Shown one piece after another: positions 51,541 through 60,470 of a DNA stretch of 64,000 bases; within the stretch, counting starts at the first letter, position 1, and each line of letters begins with the position of its first letter. Source of the stretch: Ideonella oryzae (lineage in GTDB: Bacteria > Pseudomonadota > Gammaproteobacteria > Burkholderiales > Burkholderiaceae_C); assembly GCF_024055665.1 (NCBI RefSeq), contig NZ_JAMXMC010000002.1, positions 124,001-188,000 of the forward strand, in the 5' to 3' direction. A program made the translations under genes and the position numbers. The notes beneath the pieces are model-generated. The model worked only from the letters and a program-made list of their open reading frames with translations. It was not told the DNA's origin and made no database searches.

Positions 51541-52746
51541 TCAGGTCCTGGCTGCACGAGACCCAATGGTTTGGTCTATGCACTTGACGAGTGGCGCTAG
51601 CCTTGCCTCCCAAGAATGATGGGACTCGACATAGGCCCGGGCTGCGACGGCCATGGACTGAGCTGCAGTGCGATTGCCAAGCAGGTCCAGCACCGCTTGG
51701 GCGAGGCCGGCGGCATCGTCAGCAACCCGCAATTCCCGCCCGTCGCGTGCCTGGAATCCTTCGAGGCCGAGTGCGGTTGAGACCGTAGGCAGACCCAAAG
51801 CCATGTATTCCAGGACCTTGTTCTGAACACCAGCCCCCAGCCGTAACGGGCAGATGCCGACGCCACCCCCATGTGCCGCGGCGGCCACGTTGGGCACCTC
51901 ACCAGTGACATCCACGCCATCCATGGCGGCGAATCTGCTGGCTTGATCGGGGTGAATGCGTCCGATCAGTCGAAGCCTTGTTGCGGGGCTGCGGGCGCGC
52001 ACAAGCGGGAGCACCTCGGTGGCCATGAAGCTGGCGGCGTCCAGGTTCTGGAGGCTGTGCATGTTGCCAATGAAGACGACATCCCGTCCGGAAGGGGCAA
52101 ACGCATAGGGGAGCGCGTGCAGGTCCACTCCATTGGAGCAAACGCTGACACGTGCCAGGCGCTTAGGCTGGTTCTCGAAGAGGAAGCGGCGATCGATGTC
52201 CGAAACGAGGAAGCTCTGGTCGAAATGATCCACGATCGCTTCTTCATAGCGGCGCAGGCGTCGTGATTCCAGCGCAAAGATGCGTGAGCGGAGGTCGTTG
52301 CGCGCGTGGCGGGTTTCTCGGATGCGTTCGTAGTTCAGAGATATGGCATCCGTCATTTCAAGGAACTTAGGGCCTGGAAGATCCTTGATTGCATCTCCCA
52401 CACGGATCAGGTGGGCGAGCGCGCCATCGTGTGACGCCATCAACACAGCCGCACGTTCGCTGAATGCCCGGTGTCGGTAGTAGGCCACTTGTAGAGGCAG
52501 TTCGCTTGGCAACGCCGCGAGGCAGTTCAGCCAAGAACGCCAGCGCGGAAGGTACACGCGCTCTATCGAGGTGAACACCTCGTCATCCGGTAGTGGCATG
52601 GCCATCTCTGCGGGGCTATCGCACAGGCTCAACAGCGTCAGGCGATGGTGCGCGGACAGCGACTTGCAGAGCTGATAGATGCGCAGACGGTCGCCGCCGA
52701 CGACTGGGTACGGGTAACGTGGAGTGAGGATAAGCAGTGATTTCAC
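51541..52746 (-). CDS. Glycosyltransferase, GT4 family
   Basis: A 401-residue GT-B glycosyltransferase. The N-terminus LLILTPRYPYPVVGGDRLRIYQLCKSL resembles enzymes of surface-polysaccharide and exosortase-linked loci. The C-terminal domain has DVVFIGNMHSLQNLDAA and GVGICPLRLGAGVQNKVLEYMALGLPTVST with the GT4 donor-site glutamate. GTG at 52746 overlaps the preceding gene's stop by 4 bases, which is preferred over the longer frame to 52794. It is the last gene of the leftward operon and ends only 4 bases from the rightward operon's last stop codon. Donor sugar is unknown. Confidence 0.85.
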   Translation of the reverse strand: MKSLLILTPRYPYPVVGGDRLRIYQLCKSLSAHHRLTLLSLCDSPAEMAMPLPDDEVFTSIERVYLPRWRSWLNCLAALPSELPLQVAYYRHRAFSERAAVLMASHDGALAHLIRVGDAIKDLPGPKFLEMTDAISLNYERIRETRHARNDLRSRIFALESRRLRRYEEAIVDHFDQSFLVSDIDRRFLFENQPKRLARVSVCSNGVDLHALPYAFAPSGRDVVFIGNMHSLQNLDAASFMATEVLPLVRARSPATRLRLIGRIHPDQASRFAAMDGVDVTGEVPNVAAAAHGGGVGICPLRLGAGVQNKVLEYMALGLPTVSTALGLEGFQARDGRELRVADDAAGLAQAVLDLLGNRTAAQSMAVAARAYVESHHSWEARLAPLVKCIDQTIGSRAART

Positions 52747-53870
52747 GACGGACGGCGGCCGCGTGACGCTGCGGCTTCGGAGATGAGCGACCACAGTTGG
52801 CTCGATGACAACTTGGGGTCGTTGACGATGTCGCTGCGCAGACGGCAGGCAAGGGCAAGCGTGCCGGCGGCCAGGGCGTCCAGCATTTCCTCGATGCCTG
52901 CGACATTGGTGGGCGTCGTGACGCCCAGGCCGCCCGCAGCCTCACGCATTGATGCGTGTGGCCCGTGGATCACTGGTGCACCACACAGTTGTCCTTCCAA
53001 GAGCGGCATGCCGAAGCCTTCGTACAGCGATGGCATGAGGAAGGCGTCGCAACCAGCGTAAAGGGCGGGCAGGTCTGAGAGGTCGACGTAGCCAAGGCGT
53101 CGCACGAAGCCGAGGGCTTCGCCGCGCTCGAGGCGTGCAGCGATATCGTTGTCCAGCCAGCCCTTGCCTCCTGCGATGACCAGCAGTGGCAGTGCGGCGC
53201 CAGCCTCACGGCGGTTCAGGTAGGCGTCGACGAGCGCCACGATGTTCTTGCGGGGTTCTAGGGTGCCAAGCGTGAGCAGGTAGTGCTCCGGGAGCCCGAG
53301 GCGCTGGCACATGGCCGTGACGGCCGAGGCTGCAGGCCGTTTGAAACTGTTGTCAGCCAGGGGTGGGATGATGGCATCAGCGGCTCGACCATACGCGGCA
53401 CATGCATCGTCGGCGGTAGCCTGTGAGACGTAGACAAGCTTGTCTGCTGCTGCAACCGCCATGCGTTGGCCGATACGGCGTCCCCACAGGCTTACGAACG
53501 GGAGTGTCTCGGGCGCAAATTTATAGACAAGGTCGTGCACAGTAACAACGCTGGCCATGCCTTGCGGTTGCCATATTGGTAGCAAGCCATTGGCCGCCCA
53601 GAAAACATCAGGGCGTTCCTCGGCCAGCATTGCGCGCAGATGGGTGTTTTGCCAGTATGGGCCACGCCGTTTCGGACTTGACGACCGGAATCGTACGTTG
53701 GACAGTGCAGGGAAACTCACCGCATCGTTGCTGAAAAGTACGAACTCGGCCTCGGGATGTGCACGAACCATCGGCTCAAGCAGCCGAGCGATATAGTTAC
53801 CGACCCCGGTCGGTCGCGCGACGAGGGCGGTGGCATCTATGCCGACACGCAGGCGAGGTGCGCCGCTCAT
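52743..53870 (-). CDS. Glycosyltransferase, GT4 family (mannosyltransferase-like)
   Basis: A 375-residue GT-B enzyme. Features are RVGIDATALVARPTGVGNYIARLLEPM at the N-terminus, VTVHDLVYKF, LLTLGTLEPRKNIVALVDAYL, and YAGCDAFLMPSLYEGFGMPLLEGQLCGAPVI with the donor-binding E-x7-E. This set is typical of mannosyl- or rhamnosyltransferases of O-antigen loci, although the donor cannot be settled. The ATG at 53870 overlaps the polymerase stop (ATGA), and its own stop overlaps the next GT start, so translation is coupled on both sides. Confidence 0.87.
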   Translation of the reverse strand: MSGAPRLRVGIDATALVARPTGVGNYIARLLEPMVRAHPEAEFVLFSNDAVSFPALSNVRFRSSSPKRRGPYWQNTHLRAMLAEERPDVFWAANGLLPIWQPQGMASVVTVHDLVYKFAPETLPFVSLWGRRIGQRMAVAAADKLVYVSQATADDACAAYGRAADAIIPPLADNSFKRPAASAVTAMCQRLGLPEHYLLTLGTLEPRKNIVALVDAYLNRREAGAALPLLVIAGGKGWLDNDIAARLERGEALGFVRRLGYVDLSDLPALYAGCDAFLMPSLYEGFGMPLLEGQLCGAPVIHGPHASMREAAGGLGVTTPTNVAGIEEMLDALAAGTLALACRLRSDIVNDPKLSSSQLWSLISEAAASRGRRPS

Positions 53871-55126
53871 TCGAGTGCACCTGCGGGCGTTGCTGATACG
53901 ACTCGACGGGTGGCATGACGTTCTGGAAAGGCCGCGTTGAGGGTTTGGTAGAAGCCGAAGAGGATCAGAATCCGTAGCAGTGATACAAACATGGTCGAGA
54001 TGTCTCCCGCCCAAACGTACATGCCAATCAGGAAGAAGAGGTAAAAGGAAAGAAACTCGTCACGGGTGCGGCGGGCATAGGCGTAGAGACCGCCGATAAC
54101 GAGCGTGTTCTCGACGCAGAACGCCATGAAGTGCAGCGGGCCTGCTTGCCAGTAGAACCAGAGCTTGGTCGGCAGGCCCCAAATGAATTGGGTGAGGTCG
54201 GGGTTGCCACCGACAAATTCAACGATTGCCTTTTCAAGCGTGATATTACCGGTCATCCCGAAGATGGACTTCGGAATGATCGCGAGTAATGGCTCAATGA
54301 TGTAGTAGAGGTTCGAGAAGTAGCTCTGATAGATCGCAAGGAAATCATTGGTCGCCCCCTGCAGGTAGACCAGTGCGGGATAGCCTGTCAGGCGTGACGC
54401 CAGATGTACGACGGTCAGTGGGTTGTAACCGAAGTCGTCGCCCTGACGAACGCCTAGCTTGATCGAGAAAATGGCTGGATAAGCCGCGATCCCGGCGAGC
54501 ACGATACTGACCACAAGAAGCTTACGGCGCTGCAGCCAGTGTCGGAAGAGGTAGAGCGACATCACGAACAGAGTGAAGAACTGTCCGGTCCAGCCCAAAG
54601 ACAGCGCGAAGGCCGTGAAGACCGCCATCAGTGCAAAGACCCGTTTGGGCTGGTCGACATTGATGAACAGCAGCAGCACGAGGCTTACGTCTTTGGGCAT
54701 CAGCGTGGAAAAGATCGACAGCGAGGTCGATGTCTCGGCGCCCGCGCGGCCGAAGCCGAATACGACGTAGAAAAAAATGTCGACTGCGAAGCAGGCCAAC
54801 CAGATCGTCGCGACGAGCTCGGCGCGGGGCATCAGACTGCTGGATTTCCATGGTGTCGCGAGCATTCGGCTGCCCAGCCGGTAAAGGGCGGCATAGCACG
54901 CAGCGAAGATGGCGAGGCCGAGGTAGCGGTCAAGCGAATCGCTCTGAACCGCGGCACCCAGGAAGTCGCCGATGTTGACATCGACGGTGTCGATGATGAG
55001 ACAGCAGGCGATGGCAGGGACAAGGAAGAGCGCGCAGTAGGTCGCGAGGAAGAAAGACCGGGCGCGTCTCTCCGTCCGAGGGGTGGCCGTGGCAGTCGGA
55101 CGGGGAGGCATGGGGTGTGCTGCCAC
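53867..55126 (-). CDS. wzy: Oligosaccharide repeat-unit polymerase (Wzy-like)
   Basis: A 419-residue protein with about ten to twelve hydrophobic segments and a large periplasmic loop in the C-terminal half (about 255-330), the topology of Wzy polymerases, which join undecaprenyl-linked repeat units in the periplasm. Sequence similarity within this group is always low, so the call rests on topology and on lying among glycosyltransferases and a flippase. It is the only polymerase candidate in the window. An internal start at residue 6 is possible. Base composition is visibly less GC-rich than the housekeeping genes. Confidence 0.72.
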   Translation of the reverse strand: MAAHPMPPRPTATATPRTERRARSFFLATYCALFLVPAIACCLIIDTVDVNIGDFLGAAVQSDSLDRYLGLAIFAACYAALYRLGSRMLATPWKSSSLMPRAELVATIWLACFAVDIFFYVVFGFGRAGAETSTSLSIFSTLMPKDVSLVLLLFINVDQPKRVFALMAVFTAFALSLGWTGQFFTLFVMSLYLFRHWLQRRKLLVVSIVLAGIAAYPAIFSIKLGVRQGDDFGYNPLTVVHLASRLTGYPALVYLQGATNDFLAIYQSYFSNLYYIIEPLLAIIPKSIFGMTGNITLEKAIVEFVGGNPDLTQFIWGLPTKLWFYWQAGPLHFMAFCVENTLVIGGLYAYARRTRDEFLSFYLFFLIGMYVWAGDISTMFVSLLRILILFGFYQTLNAAFPERHATRRVVSATPAGALE

Positions 55127-55128
55127 GG

Positions 55129-56337
55129 TCAGTTGTCGATGAGGAAGGTCTGCTGCCGTAGCCCAGCAACGCTTGTGAGGTAGCGCATGAGACGTTCGTA
55201 GCGTGCAGCACCCAACAGGCGCAGGACGGTTCGGAAGCTGAAGCCAACGATGCGTTGCAAGCGGGCCCGCTCTTTGCCAGAGGCCTGTGCCGATGCAGGT
55301 TTGGCAGCACCGTTTGTTACCCTGAGAATGCCAGCACGAGCTAGGACGGAATGGACTTCTCCGCTAGCCTCGAACGGGTCGGCTGCGTTCACGAATACAG
55401 GGTGGTCGATGAGAACGCGTCGCGCGAGGCTGCTAATTGGCGTGTCGTCGGAAAACCGGGCGAAACCGTAAGGTAGCTTCAGATATTGCTCGTGGCCGTT
55501 TGCGGCCAGCGTGTTGCGGTAACGCACGAACAGTGGCGCGACATCTGGGCGGCCACTCAGCGTGAAGCGCGTCTGGTACTTGGAGATGCGGTCGTCGCCG
55601 ATGGGCGGTAGGCCACTGAAATGGAAGAACACGAGCGGCGTCCCGTCAACGAAAGGTTTGCCTGCTTGGATCTGCACCTGTCGCTCATGGAGGTTCCAAT
55701 AGGCGACGTTGAACGTTTTCTCGCGCAGCACAAGCACGTTCGGGCAAAGCGATGGTGCGAAGTCCATCCACTTCTGGTCAACAAACAAGCCGCTTGGCTG
55801 GTCGTTGTACGCTTGGTGCAGGCAGCGACGTTCCCACCAGTCGAGCAGCCCGCGCGCTTCCGGTGAAGCGTTGAACGCTGCGAAGCCAAGGTTGTAGACA
55901 CCCGAATTGAGAAACTCAAGTTCACTGGGCAGTTTGTCGTCGTCAATGGGGGAGGTGGTGTGTGGCGTCAACACCACCGGATGTCGGTCGAGACGTTCAA
56001 GGATCGGCTGCAGGCTGTCGTAGACGAAGATGTCCGGATCGAGGTAGATCACCTTGTCGTGGCGATCCAGCAGTCGCTTGGCAAAGGTCGGCTTGACGTT
56101 AGTGTTGAGTTCAAGGATGTCGTACTTGAACGCAATGTGCGGAAAGTCCGGTATGCCGAGATCCTCGACCCAGGTGATGCGCCATTCAGGATGACGAGCC
56201 TCGAAGGTGGGGTCCTTCCGGTCGACCACGAGGATGTTGTATTCAGTGTCCGGATTCGACGCGCGCAGGCTGTCGCCTAGGGTTCGTGCATACGCGAAGT
56301 AGTTGCGTGAGACGATTGTGAATACGGCGTTGGACAT
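55129..56337 (-). CDS. Glycosyltransferase with DxD motif (GT8-like)
   Basis: A 402-residue GT-A-type enzyme. The N-terminus FTIVSRNYFAYARTLGDSLRASNPDTEYNILVVDRKD and the metal-binding triad D100-P-D102 in VIYLDPDIFVYD resemble GT8 enzymes. FLNSGVYNLGFAAFN and a downstream WMDFAPSL segment support this. Many such proteins in polysaccharide loci are uncharacterised. It follows the acyltransferase by 29 bases and precedes the polymerase by 2 bases. Donor and acceptor are unknown. A C-terminal region of about 100 residues after the catalytic domain has no motif I recognise. Confidence 0.78.
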   Translation of the reverse strand: MSNAVFTIVSRNYFAYARTLGDSLRASNPDTEYNILVVDRKDPTFEARHPEWRITWVEDLGIPDFPHIAFKYDILELNTNVKPTFAKRLLDRHDKVIYLDPDIFVYDSLQPILERLDRHPVVLTPHTTSPIDDDKLPSELEFLNSGVYNLGFAAFNASPEARGLLDWWERRCLHQAYNDQPSGLFVDQKWMDFAPSLCPNVLVLREKTFNVAYWNLHERQVQIQAGKPFVDGTPLVFFHFSGLPPIGDDRISKYQTRFTLSGRPDVAPLFVRYRNTLAANGHEQYLKLPYGFARFSDDTPISSLARRVLIDHPVFVNAADPFEASGEVHSVLARAGILRVTNGAAKPASAQASGKERARLQRIVGFSFRTVLRLLGAARYERLMRYLTSVAGLRQQTFLIDN

Positions 56338-56366
56338 GGAGAGACAGGTTGGATACAGAGGACTGT

Positions 56367-56981
56367 TCAGTCGAGTGTGCGAATGACTCGAGCAGGGGCG
56401 CCAACGGCGACGCTCCGAGGAGGGATGTCACGAGTGACGACGGAGTTGGCTCCGATGATAGAGGACCGGCCGATGCGAACACCTGGTAGCACACACACGC
56501 CTTCACCGAGCCAGACCTCAGCTTCTATCACGACGGGACCTCGGGACGTGAGGGGGCGGCTGTTGGGTGGCAGGGCGAGGTCGACGGCAGCGGCACCACC
56601 GTGCGAATGGTCGGACACGTATACGCGGCTAGCGATAAGCACACGATCGTGGATTTCGACTCGGTTCGCGGCAGCGATGTGGCAATCGTTCTCCATGGAG
56701 ACGTCATCACCGAGCACGAGTGTCGGCGTGAAGTGCATACCGCCGTGGGACTCGATTGCTGCGATGCGGTTACGTTCCATCGCGACGAAACGGCCGCGGA
56801 TATGGATGTGACTGTGACCCGTCACATTCGTGCCGCGGCCCAGGTAGACGTGCGAGCCCGCTTCCGCGCAGCGAGCAGCGGTGAGCGCACTCGCCAAGCG
56901 GCGCCAGCGGTAGTACAGAAGGGCGAGCAGCGACTCGAGGATCGCGGCGAGCGGGGCTAGCAGTCGCAGGAGCGGGGGCAT
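56367..56981 (-). CDS. Left-handed beta-helix O-acyltransferase
   Basis: A 204-residue protein with a hydrophobic N-terminal helix (about 3-24) and hexapeptide-repeat segments from about residue 45 to 190. The C-terminal GVCVLPGVRIGRSSIIGANSVVTRDIPPRSVAVGAPARVI is typical of WbbJ/NodL-type acetyltransferases, and the His in YVSDHSHGG is the probable catalytic residue. It should O-acetylate a sugar of the repeat unit. The ATG at 56981 lies 25 bases inside the preceding GT2 gene. The frame is open further upstream, but without conserved sequence. Confidence 0.82.
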   Translation of the reverse strand: MPPLLRLLAPLAAILESLLALLYYRWRRLASALTAARCAEAGSHVYLGRGTNVTGHSHIHIRGRFVAMERNRIAAIESHGGMHFTPTLVLGDDVSMENDCHIAAANRVEIHDRVLIASRVYVSDHSHGGAAAVDLALPPNSRPLTSRGPVVIEAEVWLGEGVCVLPGVRIGRSSIIGANSVVTRDIPPRSVAVGAPARVIRTLD

Positions 56982-58012
56982 GAGGCTTTCGTGGTGTGTA
57001 AGAGCGACGTGGCGCCGCCACCCAGGTGCTCGGCGAGGCGATCGTGCAGGCGCAGCGCGCGATGAACTTGGCGCGCCAGCCACAGGGCACGGTGGACGGT
57101 TGCCAGCGAGCCGTTACCAATGGGTTCGAGTAGCAAGCGGAATGCAAGCATGCCGCCAAACTGCTGCCGCAACACCTCGGCTGCGTCCTCGTGCTCGAAC
57201 CGGCCGAGCCGCGCCTCGCGCAGGCCACACAGTAGGTTCGGAAGGTACGTCGTGGCCATGCGGCGCAGCATCGCGCGGACGACGCGCTCGGGCAGCATCT
57301 CGCGCATGATGGCTGGCACGTGCTGGCCGAACACCTTAAGCACCTTGTAGCCGCCGGTGTTTCCCTCCGTCGCGAGGATGCAGGGTGTCGTGATGTGGAT
57401 GAAGCGGCTGCCGTCGCGGAGGGCTTCCAACACCCAGGCGAGCTGAGAAACCTGTGTGCCGGAATAGCGGCGTAGGCGCGCTGGCTCTCGGAGCAGCGGA
57501 GTGGTGCGAACGACCATGCCCGAGAGGTAGGTGGTCCACACGTGTACGCGGCGTGCGAACGCGAGCTGCCCAAGCCGCAGGCCCTGGAGCGCGCCCACCG
57601 GTTGGGTGGGGTCGTTGTCGGCGATCTCCGGCAACCAGCGGCTGTCCATGTAGACAAGATCCGGCGACTCGCGCTCCAGCAGATCAAGGAGTGCACGCAC
57701 GAGGCCGGCGCGGGGCAGATCGTCGTCGCTCAGAAGCCAGAAGTGTGCTCCGTCCACGTGTTCGGCGCACGCGAGGAAGTTGCCGTCCATGCCAAGGTTC
57801 TTGTCGTTTCTCAGCGCCCGCACACCTGGCCAACGCAGGGTGAACGCGGCGATGACCTCCTGTGTGCGGTCTGTCGAGGCGTTGTCGCTCACGACAATTG
57901 AGACACGCCCCTCTAGCCCACGCAGTTCGACGAGGAGCGTCTCCAGCAGGCGCTCCAGGCAGTCCGCCCGGTTGAAGGTCGGGATGGCGATGGTCAGTAG
58001 CGGGGCAGTCAT
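56957..58012 (-). CDS. Glycosyltransferase, GT2 family
   Basis: A 351-residue inverting glycosyltransferase with a GT-A fold. LLTIAIPTFNRADCLERLLETL opens the protein, VSDNASTDRTQEVIAAF binds the nucleotide, and the metal-binding aspartates are in WLLSDDDLPRAG near residues 95-97. The C-terminal 200 residues are variable, as usual. It adds one sugar to the growing lipid-linked unit on the cytoplasmic side. It follows the flippase gene by 19 bases and overlaps the acyltransferase by 25 bases. The donor is unknown. Confidence 0.86.
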   Translation of the reverse strand: MTAPLLTIAIPTFNRADCLERLLETLLVELRGLEGRVSIVVSDNASTDRTQEVIAAFTLRWPGVRALRNDKNLGMDGNFLACAEHVDGAHFWLLSDDDLPRAGLVRALLDLLERESPDLVYMDSRWLPEIADNDPTQPVGALQGLRLGQLAFARRVHVWTTYLSGMVVRTTPLLREPARLRRYSGTQVSQLAWVLEALRDGSRFIHITTPCILATEGNTGGYKVLKVFGQHVPAIMREMLPERVVRAMLRRMATTYLPNLLCGLREARLGRFEHEDAAEVLRQQFGGMLAFRLLLEPIGNGSLATVHRALWLARQVHRALRLHDRLAEHLGGGATSLLHTTKASCPRSCDC

Positions 58013-58031
58013 CCGGTGGGCGTTTCTCGAG

Positions 58032-59393
58032 TCAATGGTTCCGACGCTGATAGCGTCGGAACAAGAGGATCGTCCAGGGCAGCATGACGAACGCGGTGAG
58101 CGCGGCGTACATGGCGCTCATGGAGAGGATGTCGCCCCGCGAGCCGAAGTACGCAATGAGCGTGGTGGCCACGGCACCGGTTACGGAAACCCCGTGCATC
58201 GGTTCCTCGCGGTGCGCGCGCATATACGCAGCGAGCGAGAAGACAACGCAGTTGCACGAGCAGACGAAGGCCAGGCAGGCCAGCACTCCTGGCGACGCAA
58301 TGCGCGCCATCTGCGGGACGCCCGTCCAGCTCAGCAGCGACGCGCAGACGACGATGCCCGTGGCGGCGGCGACCGTGAAGGCCATCGAACGCTTGAAGAC
58401 GGCGAAGAAGATCTCGTTCAGTTCCTTGCGCTCGCCGCGCGCGATATGCATGGCCATCGTCGGCGTCTTGGCATAGACCCAGCTGGTTCCCACGGCCGAA
58501 AGGGCATTGAAGATGGTCATCGCGATGCCGAAGCGGCCCGCTTCCACGGCGCCTCGGTTGGCGAAGATCAGTGGCGTAAACGCGTAGAAGAGAAAGTAAC
58601 CGCTCATGGCGCTGATCGCAATGCGCGCCTGAAAGGGCAGGACGTCACGCCGCCAAGCAATGCGGTTGGTTGGTTCTACTACGCGTTGCAGCAGCCAGTC
58701 GTAGACGTGCGCGCGCCGCAGCCAGAGGCTGGTCGACACTGCACTCGCAAGCGGCACCATCACGGCTGACCACAGACCGGCGCCGAGGATCAACCCGAGC
58801 CAGAGTCCACAGTAGCCGATGATGGACTGCATCATGCGCAGCCGCGCGACCTGTCCGATGCGGCCGCAGCCTTCGAGCATCGCAAGTGCCGGGACGTACA
58901 TCAGGTTGACTGCGGTGCTGGCGACCATGATGATCCAGATGCCCAGCCACTGTGCGGGTGGCAGGTCGCCGCGCCGCGCGAGGAACACACAGCCGGCCAC
59001 GCCCGCTGCGAGGCCGAATAGCAGTGCCGCGACCATGTACCAGCGCCGCAGCAGTCGCATCAGCGAGCTGAGCCGGTCGAGGCGGGCGGGGTCGCCCGCG
59101 AACTTCGCTTCGTCGGCCCCGTCAAGGTGGGCCACCTCGTGGCCGACGAGCTGGATGATCACCTGCCCGAGGCCCAGCTCGAACAGGATCTGCAGTCCCA
59201 ACAGGCTGGTGATGGTGTAGTAGTAGCCCTGCTGCGTGGAGTCGAGTCGTAGCGGCAGGACAATCACTGTCGCCGCGCCGGCGATCACGTTCCAGCTGCG
59301 TGACAGCAGCGTCACAAGCACGTGAAAGTCGAGGCCGGTCGCGCGCCGTAGGCGCGCGAGACGCGAGGCGCCGGTGGGGATCTGTTTGTGCAT
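58032..59393 (-). CDS. wzx: Polysaccharide flippase (Wzx-like), second of two
   Basis: A 453-residue membrane protein with about 12 hydrophobic segments. The segment VIVLPLRLDSTQQGYYYTITSLLGLQILFELGLGQVIIQLVGHE is characteristic of O-antigen translocases. It should move the dideoxyhexose-containing repeat unit across the inner membrane. The ATG at 59393 overlaps the preceding GT2 stop by 4 bases and is preferred to the longer frame to 59450. It shows no close similarity by eye to the other flippase at 41370, so the two may serve different lipid-linked sugars. Confidence 0.87.
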   Translation of the reverse strand: MHKQIPTGASRLARLRRATGLDFHVLVTLLSRSWNVIAGAATVIVLPLRLDSTQQGYYYTITSLLGLQILFELGLGQVIIQLVGHEVAHLDGADEAKFAGDPARLDRLSSLMRLLRRWYMVAALLFGLAAGVAGCVFLARRGDLPPAQWLGIWIIMVASTAVNLMYVPALAMLEGCGRIGQVARLRMMQSIIGYCGLWLGLILGAGLWSAVMVPLASAVSTSLWLRRAHVYDWLLQRVVEPTNRIAWRRDVLPFQARIAISAMSGYFLFYAFTPLIFANRGAVEAGRFGIAMTIFNALSAVGTSWVYAKTPTMAMHIARGERKELNEIFFAVFKRSMAFTVAAATGIVVCASLLSWTGVPQMARIASPGVLACLAFVCSCNCVVFSLAAYMRAHREEPMHGVSVTGAVATTLIAYFGSRGDILSMSAMYAALTAFVMLPWTILLFRRYQRRNH

Positions 59394-60460
59394 CAGGATC
59401 GTTCCGCCGCTTCGCGCTGCCCGCTGAGTTGTCTGCCGAGGCGACGGCACAGGCGGCGAGCGGTATCGATCAGTACAGCAGATCCTGCGGGATGGTCTGC
59501 ACCTTGCCGGGCTGCCTTCAGCTGGCGCACGAAGCCGCGGTAATAGTCGACCGCGATCGGCAGCAGCTCAAGCAGGCCCACCCGACGCGTAGCGATGTGG
59601 TAGTGGTCGCAGATGGCCTCGTTGGCCATGATCATCCGGTAGTCGATCGTGGCGAACGACAGCCCCTGCGCGAAACGATCAAGCACCAGCTGCCGTTTGA
59701 GATCCGCTGCCAACGGCAAGCCAAGGATGTGCGACGAGAAGCGGACGGCCGTGTTCAGTCGCCCCTTCGGCAGGAAGAAGGCGTCTTCTTTCATCCCGTT
59801 GATCGTAAAGGACTTGATCGCTCGGGCCGCCTCGAGCGCTTCGGGGATGAAGACAGGTTCCTGAAAGATCGCGGTCGGTCCACGCAAAGCCAATTCCGCT
59901 TGCATGAACTCAAACGGGAAGTTTCCGACGACTTCATGATCGCTGAAGCGCTCGACGACGCGGATCTCCCGCAGATCCGCCTTGCGGAAGAAGTAGCCGC
60001 TAGGGTGATGACAGCTGTAGGCCATGCCACGCAGCGCCTCGCCCCCTTGTGCAAAGATGCGCGCAGGGGTGCCTGCCGGCTGGTGGTACTCGCAATAGCC
60101 GGTAGCGGGCGACTCGCGACGCAGGAAATCCAGGAACAAAGGGATGAACGTGGGGTCCACCGAGTCCTTGTCCAGCAGCAGGGCGCTGTAGAAGCCTCGG
60201 CCCTGGACCAACACGTTGACCTGGTTGAACAGCGCACCACGATTCACCTTCTGCTGGATAACGAGCAGGCGCGGGTCGTCAATCGTGGCTAACTGGGCCA
60301 GCGTGTCGTCCGTCGAACCGTTGTCGGAGACGATGACCTCAATCTCGTCATTGGGCGATTCCAGCACCCGACGCACTAAAGGCAGCACCGACCCAACCCG
60401 GTTGTAGGTTGGGATGCAGAAGCTCAGCAGCGGCTGGGGAATGCGAATTTCTTCTGTCAT
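59393..60460 (-). CDS. Glycosyltransferase, GT2 family
   Basis: A 355-residue GT-A enzyme. LLSFCIPTYNRVGSVLPLVRRVL and VIVSDNGSTDDTLAQLATI are the N-terminal nucleotide-binding elements, and LLLDKDSVDPTFIPLFLDFL holds the likely metal-binding site. Its organisation resembles enzymes next to CDP-dideoxyhexose genes, so it is a candidate for transferring that sugar. This is inferred from position only. I chose the ATG at 60460, 10 bases after the preceding stop, and an upstream ATG at 60493 would overlap that gene. Confidence 0.83.
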   Translation of the reverse strand: MTEEIRIPQPLLSFCIPTYNRVGSVLPLVRRVLESPNDEIEVIVSDNGSTDDTLAQLATIDDPRLLVIQQKVNRGALFNQVNVLVQGRGFYSALLLDKDSVDPTFIPLFLDFLRRESPATGYCEYHQPAGTPARIFAQGGEALRGMAYSCHHPSGYFFRKADLREIRVVERFSDHEVVGNFPFEFMQAELALRGPTAIFQEPVFIPEALEAARAIKSFTINGMKEDAFFLPKGRLNTAVRFSSHILGLPLAADLKRQLVLDRFAQGLSFATIDYRMIMANEAICDHYHIATRRVGLLELLPIAVDYYRGFVRQLKAARQGADHPAGSAVLIDTARRLCRRLGRQLSGQREAAERS

Positions 60461-60470
60461 TGGTGCCGGA

